From Nannocystis exedens (GTDB lineage: Bacteria; Myxococcota_A; Polyangia; Nannocystales; Nannocystaceae): 64,000 nt of DNA. The stretch lies in contig NZ_NETK01000001.1 in NCBI RefSeq assembly GCF_002343915.1, forward strand, positions 4,350,001 through 4,414,000. The letters run 5' to 3'. Position numbers and translations under genes: made by a program. Position 1 is the stretch's first letter, and each line of letters begins with the position of its first letter. Below the pieces are notes generated by a model. That model was not told the DNA's origin and made no database searches. It saw nothing but the letters and a program-made list of their open reading frames with translations. Shown in pieces: positions 50,764 through 59,028 of this stretch.

Positions 50764-52089
50764 GTGTCGAGCTCGCCCTTGAAGCGCTCCCTGCTCCTGG
50801 CCTACGCCGCGGGCTCGATCGGCTCGGGGCTGTTCAGCACCGTGCCGGGCCTGCTGCTGCTGTTCTACCTCACCGACACGCTCGGCGTGGCCGCCAGCCT
50901 CGCCGGCCTGGCGATCCTGCTGCCGCGGATCTGGGACATCGCCACCGACCCGCTGGTCGGCGCCTGGTCCGACCGCACGCGCTCGCGCTGGGGCCGGCGC
51001 CGGCCGTTCCTGCTGGCCGGCGCGCTGCTGCTGCCGCCGGGCTTCATCGCCCTGTTCTCGGCCCCGGTCGGCGACCCGTCGCTCAGCTTCGCGTGGGTGC
51101 TGCTGGCCTTCATCTGGGCCACCGGCGCCTTCACGCTGTTCCAGATCCCCTACGCCTCGATGCCGGCCGAGATGACGGCCGATTACCACGAACGCACGCG
51201 GGTCGTCGCCCATCGCATGGCCTTCCTGCCGATCGGCATCCTCGCCGGCGGCGCGCTGGCGCCGATGCTGATCAAGGCCAACAGCGGCGGCCCGGCCGGC
51301 TATCAGGTCATGGCGGTGGCGCTGGCGATCATCGCCGCGGTCGCCATGCTGGTCGCCTTCTTCGGCACCCGCGACGCACCGCAGCTGCCCGCGCCGGTCG
51401 AGACGAGCGGGTTGCGCGAGCAGATCCGCGTGGCCCTGTCGCATCGGCCGTACCGCCGGCTGCTGGTCGGCTTCGCCGTGCAGAACATCGGCGTCGGCGC
51501 CATCCTGGCCGCGGTGCCCTACTTCTGCCACTACACGCTGCGCGGCGGCGAGGCGGCGGTCACGGCGCTGTTCGTGTCGCTGGTCGGCCCGGCGATCGTC
51601 GCCATGCCGCTGTGGCTGGCGGTGTCGCGGCGATTCGGCAAGCGCGTCGGCTACATCCTCGCGGTGGCGGTGTTCGCCGCGTTCGCGCTCAGCCTGCTCG
51701 TCGCGGCTCCGGGCCGCCTGGCCCTGGTGGCCGCGCAGGTCGGGCTGCTCGGGGTCGGCTTCGCCGGCCTGCAGGTGTTCCCGTTCGCCATGCTGCCCGA
51801 CCTCATCGACGACGACGCGGCCGCCACCGGCCAGCGCCGCGAGGGCATCTTCACCGGGCTGTGGTTCGTCGGCGAGAAGGGCGGCCTGACCCTCGGGGCA
51901 TGGCTCGTGAGCCAGGTGCTCGCCGCGACGGGGTTCGTCGAGCGGCGCGCCGGCGAGCTCGTGACCCAGCCCGAGGCGGCGCTCGTCGGCGTGCTCGTGG
52001 CCACCGCGGTGGTCCCGGCCGTGTGCGCCCTGCTCAGTCTCCCCTTGCTGTTTCACCACGTCGAATCTGCCAGGAACCGAGCGACCTGA
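50764..52089 (+). CDS. GPH/MFS-family transporter
   Basis: 441 residues from GTG 50764 with about 12 membrane helices. Motifs of the glycoside-pentoside-hexuronide:cation symporter branch of MFS: DIATDPLVGAWSDRTRSRWG between helices 2 and 3, FQIPYASMPAEMTADYHERT after helix 4, and FPFAMLPDLIDDDAAATGQR with GIFTG near helix 10. The substrate is unknown; these transporters move sugars or steroid-like lipids. The stop is 2 bases before the PLP lyase start, so the two genes are one operon and the transporter may import its substrate. Confidence 0.85.
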   Translation: MSSSPLKRSLLLAYAAGSIGSGLFSTVPGLLLLFYLTDTLGVAASLAGLAILLPRIWDIATDPLVGAWSDRTRSRWGRRRPFLLAGALLLPPGFIALFSAPVGDPSLSFAWVLLAFIWATGAFTLFQIPYASMPAEMTADYHERTRVVAHRMAFLPIGILAGGALAPMLIKANSGGPAGYQVMAVALAIIAAVAMLVAFFGTRDAPQLPAPVETSGLREQIRVALSHRPYRRLLVGFAVQNIGVGAILAAVPYFCHYTLRGGEAAVTALFVSLVGPAIVAMPLWLAVSRRFGKRVGYILAVAVFAAFALSLLVAAPGRLALVAAQVGLLGVGFAGLQVFPFAMLPDLIDDDAAATGQRREGIFTGLWFVGEKGGLTLGAWLVSQVLAATGFVERRAGELVTQPEAALVGVLVATAVVPAVCALLSLPLLFHHVESARNRAT

Positions 52090-52091
52090 CC

Positions 52092-53555
52092 ATGAAGCTG
52101 CCCGAGACCGGATGGACCCGCGACCAGATCTTCACCGCCCTCGCCGAATTGCGTGCAGGTGACTTGCCGACCGAAGGCGGTGCCGCCTTCGCCTACGTCT
52201 ACGACTCGGGCGAGCGCGCCGCGAGCGAGCTGGCGGCCGAGGCGTACCGCCTGTTCCTCGCCACCAACGGCCTCGACCCGACGGCCTTCCCCAGCCTGTT
52301 GCGGCTCGAGAACGAGGTCGTCGGCTTCGCCGTCCGGCACCTCGGCGGCGGGCCCGAGGCGGCCGGCTCGTTCACCAGCGGCGGCACCGAGAGCCTGATG
52401 CTCGCGGTCAAGACCGCGCGCGAGTGGGCCCGCGAGCACCGGCCCGAGATCACGGCGCCGGAGATGATCGTGCCGGCGACCGCCCACGCGGCGCTGCACA
52501 AGGCGGCCCACTACCTCGGGGTCAAGCTGGTGCCGACGGCGATCGACCCGGTCAGCTTCCGCGCCGACGTGGCCGCGATCGCGGCCGCGATCACACCGAA
52601 CACGATCCTCCTCACCGCCTCGGCCGCCAGCTACGCCCACGGGGTGGTCGACCCGATCGCCGAGATCGGCCAGCTGGCACTTCAGCACGAGCTGCTGTTC
52701 CACGTCGACGGCTGCATCGGCGGGTTCCTCCTGCCGTACTTCCGCCGCCTCGGCGCCAAGGTCCCGGCGTTCGACCTGGCGGTCCCCGGGGTCACGTCGG
52801 TGTCGATGGATTTTCACAAGTACGCGTACGCGCCGAAGGGCGCGTCGGTGATCGTGTACCGCGACAAGGCGCTGCGCCGGCACCAGATGTACGCCTGCGC
52901 CGGCTGGACCGGCTATACGGTGGTGAACCCCACCGTGCAGAGCACCAAGTCGGGCGGGCCGCTGGCGGCCGCGTGGGCCCTGCTGCGCGCCGTCGGCGAT
53001 CAGGGCTACCTCGACCTGGCCCGAAGGACACTCGAGGCCACGCGCGCGATCGTGGGGGCGCTGCGCGAGATCGACGGCCTGCGCGTGCTCGGCGAGCCGG
53101 AGATGAGCCTGGTCGCCTTCACCGGGGAAGCGCCCGGGTTCCCGCTGTTCGCCCTCGCCGACGCGATGAAGGCCCGCGGCTGGCTGATCCAGCCCCAGTT
53201 CTCCGGCTTCGGCTCGCCGGCCAACCTGCACCTCACGATCAGCGCCGGCCACCTCGCGGTCAAGGACCGCTTCCTCGCCGACCTGCGCGCGGCGGTCGCC
53301 GAGGTCCGCAGCGCCCCGCCCGACCCGGGCCTCGGCCTGCTGCTGCAGGCCGCCGCCTCGCTGGACTTTTCGAACATGTCCGAAGAGGCATTCATGCAGG
53401 CGCTCGCGCTCGCCGGGGTCCAGGGCGGCCGCCTGCCCGAGAAGATGGCGACCATCAACGGTCTGCTCGACGCCCTGCCGCCGGCGGCCCGCGAGGCCGC
53501 GATCGTCGCGTTCGTCAACGACCTCTACACGCATGCCGAGGCCGCTTCGGAATGA
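52092..53555 (+). CDS. PLP-dependent lyase, sphingosine-1-phosphate-lyase/decarboxylase type
   Basis: 487 residues. A fold-type I PLP enzyme: FTSGGTESLMLAVKTAREW (phosphate cup), HAALHKAAHYLG, HVDGCIGGFLLPY (Asp and His of the PLP pocket) and the Schiff-base Lys in SMDFHKYAYAPKGASVIVYR. The pattern SGGTES with MDxHKYAY and KG is that of sphingosine-1-phosphate lyases and related group II decarboxylases. Cells of this kind may degrade long-chain base phosphates or decarboxylate amino acids. Its 3' end overlaps the convergent dioxygenase gene by 31 bp. Confidence 0.85.
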   Translation: MKLPETGWTRDQIFTALAELRAGDLPTEGGAAFAYVYDSGERAASELAAEAYRLFLATNGLDPTAFPSLLRLENEVVGFAVRHLGGGPEAAGSFTSGGTESLMLAVKTAREWAREHRPEITAPEMIVPATAHAALHKAAHYLGVKLVPTAIDPVSFRADVAAIAAAITPNTILLTASAASYAHGVVDPIAEIGQLALQHELLFHVDGCIGGFLLPYFRRLGAKVPAFDLAVPGVTSVSMDFHKYAYAPKGASVIVYRDKALRRHQMYACAGWTGYTVVNPTVQSTKSGGPLAAAWALLRAVGDQGYLDLARRTLEATRAIVGALREIDGLRVLGEPEMSLVAFTGEAPGFPLFALADAMKARGWLIQPQFSGFGSPANLHLTISAGHLAVKDRFLADLRAAVAEVRSAPPDPGLGLLLQAAASLDFSNMSEEAFMQALALAGVQGGRLPEKMATINGLLDALPPAAREAAIVAFVNDLYTHAEAASE

Positions 53556-54637
53556 TCGGCAGGATCGAAGTAGATGCCCCGTAGCCAGCGCGGGCCGGTG
53601 AAGCCGGTCCGCGCGTGCAGCGTGCGGTGGTTGTCGTAGACCAGCCAGTCGCCCGGCTGCAGCCCGACCCGCACGTGGTGCCGCGGGTCGCGGACCAGGC
53701 GGATGAAGCGGTCGTGCGCGCGGTAGAACTCGCTCATCTGCGCGAACGGCAGGCGGTGCGGCGCGAGCGTGAAGTAGGAGCAGCGGACGAGGAAGTCGTG
53801 GTCGCCGCGGCGGGCGACGATCGGCGAGTCGACCACGCGGGCGAAGTTCTGCTGCTTGCGGTCGAAGCGGACCGGCACGGTCGCCAGCAGGTCGGCGGCG
53901 CGGGCGTCGTGGGCCTCGAGGTGACGGAAGGCCGCGCGAGCGTCGGCCAGCAGGTTGTCGCCGCCCTGGTCGGCCGCGCGGATGCACTGCAGCACCTGGT
54001 AGCGCGGCGGGCGGTCGAGGAACGGCTGGTCGGTGTGGAGGTGGATCGGCGCGTCGGTGTAGCCGAGCTGGTCGGTGTTCTGGTTGGTGGTGTTGTCGGT
54101 GCGCAGGTCCTCGATGCGCCCGAAGTGAGTCGCCACCGCGCGCAGCCCCGCGGCCTCGAAGGCGGTCACGAGCGCCTCGGTCTGCGCCTCGGGGGGCGTG
54201 CTGTCCGAAGGGTCATGTCGCACGACGGCCGCGCCGCGCTCGCGCACGCGGGCCAGCGCCGCGGCGATCCGGGGCCCGAGCGGGAGGTCGACGGCGGACA
54301 CCTCGAGCGCGGCCAGATCGGCGGCCGGCGGCGGTACGTCGACGCGGTCGCGCGCGTAGGCGTGCGCGTCGAGCCACGCCAGCGGGTACAGGCTCTCGTG
54401 CCCGTCGGGCTCCCACACCACCAGCAGCGCGTCGCCGGCCAGCGCCGCCACCCGCGGGCGCACGTCGTCGGGCAGCTCGGACGAGCAGCGCGTCCGCTCG
54501 CGCGTGTGCGGGTGACGCTCGCGGTCGCAGTTGTGGCGCAGCCAGCGGTAGTGAAAGTCCGCGGTGTGCCCGCCGCCCAGCGGCACGCGCAGCCAATCGC
54601 CGTGGAGCTCGACCGCGTCCCGGAGTGCATCTGTCAT
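53525..54637 (-). CDS. gamma-butyrobetaine-hydroxylase-like Fe(II)/2-oxoglutarate dioxygenase
   Basis: 370 residues. An N-terminal small domain (YRWLRHNCDRERHPHTRERT, resembling the zinc-binding DUF971 region of this family) precedes a TauD-type catalytic domain: the HxD metal motif in PIHLHTDQPFLDRPP, the distal His in YDNHRTLHART, and the 2-oxoglutarate-binding Arg in GPRWLRGIYFD. Family members hydroxylate gamma-butyrobetaine or trimethyllysine in carnitine synthesis. The neighbours (two PLP enzymes, a transporter) leave the substrate open. Confidence 0.87.
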   Translation of the reverse strand: MTDALRDAVELHGDWLRVPLGGGHTADFHYRWLRHNCDRERHPHTRERTRCSSELPDDVRPRVAALAGDALLVVWEPDGHESLYPLAWLDAHAYARDRVDVPPPAADLAALEVSAVDLPLGPRIAAALARVRERGAAVVRHDPSDSTPPEAQTEALVTAFEAAGLRAVATHFGRIEDLRTDNTTNQNTDQLGYTDAPIHLHTDQPFLDRPPRYQVLQCIRAADQGGDNLLADARAAFRHLEAHDARAADLLATVPVRFDRKQQNFARVVDSPIVARRGDHDFLVRCSYFTLAPHRLPFAQMSEFYRAHDRFIRLVRDPRHHVRVGLQPGDWLVYDNHRTLHARTGFTGPRWLRGIYFDPADHSEAASACV

Positions 54638-54841
54638 TCTGAAACAGTCTTCAGCAAAATGGATAACCCCGTCAAGCCCCGAATTCGCGGCCCTGACGGC
54701 GCTTCACGGGAGGCCGCCGGGGCTCGATCGCCCGCGCCCTCGTCCTCGTCGACGATCACCGCCCCGGTGTCGCCGTCGACCCCGACCTCGCCGCGTGGCT
54801 GCAGGCCGTGCCAGCGAACAGGAGGAGGACCTCACGATGAC

Positions 54842-56374
54842 GTGCATGCCAGCAGCATGGCGCTCGTGGGGCCGGGGCCGCGCTTGACCGCGCCGGCCTC
54901 GCCCGCAAAAGTGCCTCGCGTGGACCTCGACGCGCTCGTGCGACCGATCCTCGATCTCCTGCGGCGGGCCGACCAGCGCGACGTCCGGATCACCGACCTC
55001 GCGGGCCCCGAGGCCCACGCCGACGCCTTCGCCGCCATCGGCGCTCCCCTGTCTCTCGGGCCAGGTGACGCACCGCTCGATCTCACGACCCTGACGCGGG
55101 CGATCGAGGCGGTCATCGCCCGCTCGGTGCGGACGCTGCACCCGCGCTTCTTCAACCAGAACTTCGCCGGCGCCGACCCGGTCGCCGTCGTCGGTGATTT
55201 TCTCGGCGCCGCGCTCAACACCACCATGGCCACCTACGAGGCCGCGCCGGTGTTCACCCTGATCGAGCGCGAGGTGCTGGCGCGCCTGGCCGCGCTGGCC
55301 GGCTGGCCCGCGCACGAGGGCGTGTTCGTGCCCGGCGGCTCGGTCTCCAACCTCTACGCGCTGCAGCTCGCGCGCCTGCGGGTCGACCCCGAGGCGCGCG
55401 AGCGCGGGCACGACGGCGTCCCGCTGGTCGCCTTCGCCTCGACGCACGCCCACTACTCCTTCGAAAAATCGGTCGTGCTGCTCGGCCTCGGCCGGCGTGC
55501 TCTGATCAAAGTCGCATGCGACGAGCGCGGCCGCATGCGCCCCGACGCTCTGGCCGCCGCCATCGACGCCGCCCTCGCTCGCGGGCAGCGGCCGTTCTTC
55601 GTCGGCGCCACCGCCGGCACCACCGTGCTCGGCGGCTTCGACCCGTTGCCCGCGCTCGCCGATCTCGCCGAGCGCCACCGCCTGTGGCTGCACGTCGACG
55701 GCAGCTTCGGCGCCTCGGCGCTGTTCTCCTCGGGGCAGGCGCAGCTCATGGCCGGCGTCGCCCGGGCCGACTCGCTGGCGTGGAACCTCCATAAGATGCT
55801 CGGGGTCACCCAGCAGTGCGCAGCCTTCCTGGTCCGAGGGACAGGTGCCTTGCGGGCCGCGTTCGCCACCGGCGCCAGCTACCTGTTCCAGCCCGACAAG
55901 CCGCACGCCGAGCTCGACAGCGGCGACGCCACCTTTCAGTGCGCCCGGCGGGTCGACGCGCTCAAGGCCTGGCTCGTCTGGAAGTTCCGCGGCGAGGCCG
56001 GCTTCGCCGCGCGCATCGACCACGCCGTCGGCCTCGCCGACCACTGCGCCGCGCGGATCGCCGGCGACCCGCGGTTTTACCTGGCCGCCCCGCCCTCGTG
56101 GGTCAACGTGTGTTTTTGGTGGATCCCCCCGGACCTGCGGCCCTTCGCCGGCCGCACCCCCGAGGTCGACGCGACGCTGCACGCCCTGGCCCCGCGGCTC
56201 AAGGCCGCCATGCTGCGCCGCGGCGAGGCGATGCTCGGCTTTCAGCCGGTCGACGGCGGGCCGAACTGCTTCCGCCTGCTGTTCATCAACCCGGCCACGA
56301 CGATCGCGGACGTCGACGCGACGCTCGAGCTCGTCGACGCCTGCGGCCGCGAGGCGCTGGCGTCAGGCGATTGA
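54842..56374 (+). CDS. PLP-dependent decarboxylase (tyrosine/diaminobutyrate decarboxylase type)
   Basis: About 510 residues; the start is uncertain. A strong GGAGGAGG (54821-54828) precedes ATG 54837, but that frame ends after 16 codons; GTG 54842 or ATG 54857 begin the enzyme frame. Domains: HPRFFNQNFAGADPVAVVGD, FVPGGSVSNLYALQLAR (PLP phosphate), HAHYSFEKSVVLLG, HVDGSFGASALFS, and the Schiff-base Lys in SLAWNLHKMLGVTQQCAAFL. This is the group II decarboxylase family (glutamate, aromatic amino acid or diaminobutyrate). Substrate residues cannot be read by eye. Confidence 0.85.
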   Translation: MHASSMALVGPGPRLTAPASPAKVPRVDLDALVRPILDLLRRADQRDVRITDLAGPEAHADAFAAIGAPLSLGPGDAPLDLTTLTRAIEAVIARSVRTLHPRFFNQNFAGADPVAVVGDFLGAALNTTMATYEAAPVFTLIEREVLARLAALAGWPAHEGVFVPGGSVSNLYALQLARLRVDPEARERGHDGVPLVAFASTHAHYSFEKSVVLLGLGRRALIKVACDERGRMRPDALAAAIDAALARGQRPFFVGATAGTTVLGGFDPLPALADLAERHRLWLHVDGSFGASALFSSGQAQLMAGVARADSLAWNLHKMLGVTQQCAAFLVRGTGALRAAFATGASYLFQPDKPHAELDSGDATFQCARRVDALKAWLVWKFRGEAGFAARIDHAVGLADHCAARIAGDPRFYLAAPPSWVNVCFWWIPPDLRPFAGRTPEVDATLHALAPRLKAAMLRRGEAMLGFQPVDGGPNCFRLLFINPATTIADVDATLELVDACGREALASGD

Positions 56375-56414
56375 AACTTGAGGACATGCCCCTCAAAGCA
56401 TGTCCCCTAAGACA

Positions 56415-57100
56415 TCAATGTTCACGCGCGGCAGGAGACCGCAGCGCGCGGGCGAACCGCTCGGCCGTCGCTTCGTCGTCGCGCAGCGCCAGCGAGGTGC
56501 GGTAGTAGATCGCGGCCGCCTCGTCGTTGCCGCGCTCCTCGGCGATCCGGCCCAGCGAGTGGTAGATGGCGCCGCGGACGACGTCGTCGGTCGCGACCGC
56601 GAGGCCCTGCATGCACGCGGCCTCGGCGGCGTCGTCCGGACCGGTTTTGAAGTGGGCGAAGCAGCGGTTGCCCCGATCACGGCCGCCGCGCCGGTCCTTG
56701 AAGCCCTGGTCGCGCGGCGCCAGCGACGGAAACGGCAGCGCTGTCGGCGTCGGCCAGCGCAGCGGCAGCGGCGACCAGCCCGGCGCGCGGGCCTCGCTCG
56801 CCACGCTGGCCGCGCTCGCGCGCATCAGCCTCGAAGTCGGCCGGCAGCTCCCACGGGACGTCATCGCGCTCGTCTGTCGTGCAGAAGCCCGCGGACTCGC
56901 CGCGCCCGCGCCGTCCCCCGTGCATCGGTTCGTGTGTAGGGCACGCCACTTGCTCGGCTCGCCGTCGTCGTCGAGCGTGTAGACGACGAAGGCGGCTGCG
57001 ACCGGCGAGCGCGCGTCGGAGGGCGTCGCAGGTGCGGTCGGCGCCGGCGGCTCCGGCGCCGACGACGGACCGCGACAACCGAGGACAACATCAGCATCGA
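56415..57100 (-). pseudogene. degraded lipoprotein with a TPR-like tail
   Basis: The N-terminal frame reads VVLGCRGPSSAPEPPAP (lipobox-like) and AAFVVYTLDDDGEPSKWRAL; the middle continues in another frame (TTDERDDVPWELPADFEADA); the end returns to the first frame with AACMQGLAVATDDVVRGAIY, HSLGRIAEERGNDEAAAIYY, a TPR-like helix pair. At least two frameshifts separate segments that each look coding. No proper start is found. Either decayed or damaged by sequencing errors. 57101-57520 holds no gene I can support. Confidence 0.5.
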
Positions 57101-57520
57101 GCCGGGGAGGAGCGCGCGCCGGCACAGGCGCTCCTACCAGGGAACCGATCTCGCCGTCCCTCGATCCCAGACGACCCGCCTGGAGCCGCCCCGGGGCCCC
57201 CCGGAGGAACATGTCTCAAAAGCCATGTGACATCCACCCCGGCCCGCGCTCGCCCGCGCGCGGTGTGGCGTCCACCACGAGCACCAGCACGGCGAACACC
57301 GGCCGAACGATGATTTCTCCTGCCCCTCGTCACCCGCGCGTCACATCGCGAAGGTTCGCCGCGGGTGACCACGCCGCCCACAGCATGTCGTCGACGCAAG
57401 TCGACGCACGCGGCCGCGGAGAGCTGATAAAACTGTGTCCGTGCGGGCGAGCGTGGCGGCCGCCGAGGGTGTGGCCCAACGAACATTCTAACGCTGGGGA
57501 TCGGCGCTATCGCAACGGAC

Positions 57521-58945
57521 ATGGAAGATCGCCAACACCACGAGCCTCCTGCTCCACGCCCGCCGCTGTGGGCGCGGCTGTTCGGTCCGGTCGACATCGC
57601 CTCGCTGGTCTGCTTCCGCGTCGCGTTCGGCGTGCTGATGATGGTCGAGGTCCTGCGCTACATCCCGCGGATCGAGCGCTACTACATCGACCCGCCGATC
57701 CACTTCACCTACTACGGCTTCGAATGGGTCCAGCCGTGGCCGGGCGACTGGATGTACGTCCACTTCGGCGTGATCGGCCTGGCCGCGCTGTGCGTCACCA
57801 TCGGCCTGTGTTACCGCTTCGCCGCCGCGGTGTTCTTCCTCGGCTTCAGCTACATGTTCCTGCTCGAGCAGGCGCGGTACCTGAACCACATCTATCTGCT
57901 GTGCCTGATCGCCTTCATCATGATCTTCGTGCCGGCGCACCGGGCCTTCTCGGTCGACGCCTGGCTGCGGCCCAAGCTGCGCAGCGACACCGTACCCGCG
58001 TGGGCGCTGCGGCTGGTGCAGCTGCAGATCGGCATCCCCTACTTCTTCGGCGGCCTGGCCAAGATCAACCACGACTGGCTGCGCGGCGAGCCGATGCGCA
58101 TGTGGCTGGCCGAGCGGGCCGACCGGCCGCTCATCGGCCCGCTGATGACGAAGGAGTGGGTCGTCTACTTCTTCAGCTACGGCGGCCTGCTGTTCGACCT
58201 GCTGATCGTCCCGGCGATGTTGTGGCGGCGGACCCGGCCGTACGCGTTCGTCGCGGCGCTCGTGTTCCACTTCATCAACGGCAACATCTTCACCATCGGC
58301 ATCTTCCCGTGGGTGATGGCGGCGGCGACGTTGATGTACTTCCCGCCCGACTGGCCGCGGCGCTTCCGCGACTTCCTCGGCCGACTGCTGCGCCTCCCGG
58401 CCGCCGAGCCCAGGCCGACCCCGCCGCCGCTGCCGCTGCCGACGCGGGCGACCGGCGCGCAGAAGTGCCTGCTCGCGTTCCTCGGCGTCTACACCGCCTG
58501 GCAGCTGCTGTTCCCGCTGCGGCACTGGCTCTACCCCGGCGACGTCGCGTGGACCGAGGAGGGCCACAAGTTCTCGTGGCGCATGAAGCTGCGCGACAAG
58601 GCCGGCACCGTGTCCTTCCACGCGACCGACCCGTCGACCGGCGAGTCGTGGCGGATCGACCTGCGCGGCAAGGTCAAGAAGTGGCAGCTGTCCGAAATGA
58701 CAGGTCGGCCGGAGATGATCCTGCAGCTCGCGCATCACCTCGGCGAGCAACTGCGCGCCGAGGGCGTCCCCGATGTCGAGATCCGCGTCCTCGCCCCCGT
58801 CTCGCTCAACGGCCGCGAGCCCCAGTTCCTCATCGACCCCGACGTCGACCTCATGAAGGTCGAGCGAAGCCTGCTTCCCGCATCGTGGATCCGCCCCGAA
58901 GCGCCGCTCGAGCCCGCGGCCCAGGCGCGCCTGTCAGAGATGTAA
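57521..58945 (+). CDS. HTTM-domain protein, homologue of vitamin-K-dependent gamma-carboxylase
   Basis: 474 residues. About nine membrane helices, beginning DIASLVCFRVAFGVLMMVEV, with the family motif IPYFFGGLAKINHDWLRGEP (the conserved Lys-containing loop of the carboxylase), FHFINGNIFTIGIFPW, then a C-terminal soluble domain with WTEEGHKFSWRMKLRDKAGT, which also has a counterpart in the animal enzyme. Bacterial relatives are known from Leptospira. Substrates in bacteria are not established. Alone in its transcription unit. Confidence 0.83.
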   Translation: MEDRQHHEPPAPRPPLWARLFGPVDIASLVCFRVAFGVLMMVEVLRYIPRIERYYIDPPIHFTYYGFEWVQPWPGDWMYVHFGVIGLAALCVTIGLCYRFAAAVFFLGFSYMFLLEQARYLNHIYLLCLIAFIMIFVPAHRAFSVDAWLRPKLRSDTVPAWALRLVQLQIGIPYFFGGLAKINHDWLRGEPMRMWLAERADRPLIGPLMTKEWVVYFFSYGGLLFDLLIVPAMLWRRTRPYAFVAALVFHFINGNIFTIGIFPWVMAAATLMYFPPDWPRRFRDFLGRLLRLPAAEPRPTPPPLPLPTRATGAQKCLLAFLGVYTAWQLLFPLRHWLYPGDVAWTEEGHKFSWRMKLRDKAGTVSFHATDPSTGESWRIDLRGKVKKWQLSEMTGRPEMILQLAHHLGEQLRAEGVPDVEIRVLAPVSLNGREPQFLIDPDVDLMKVERSLLPASWIRPEAPLEPAAQARLSEM

Positions 58946-59028
58946 TCCGCGGTTAATCGACCCGAAAACGCCGTCGCGGCTAATCGCTGGGCTACGCGGA
59001 CGAACAGCCTCGTCCGCGTCTCGCCCCG

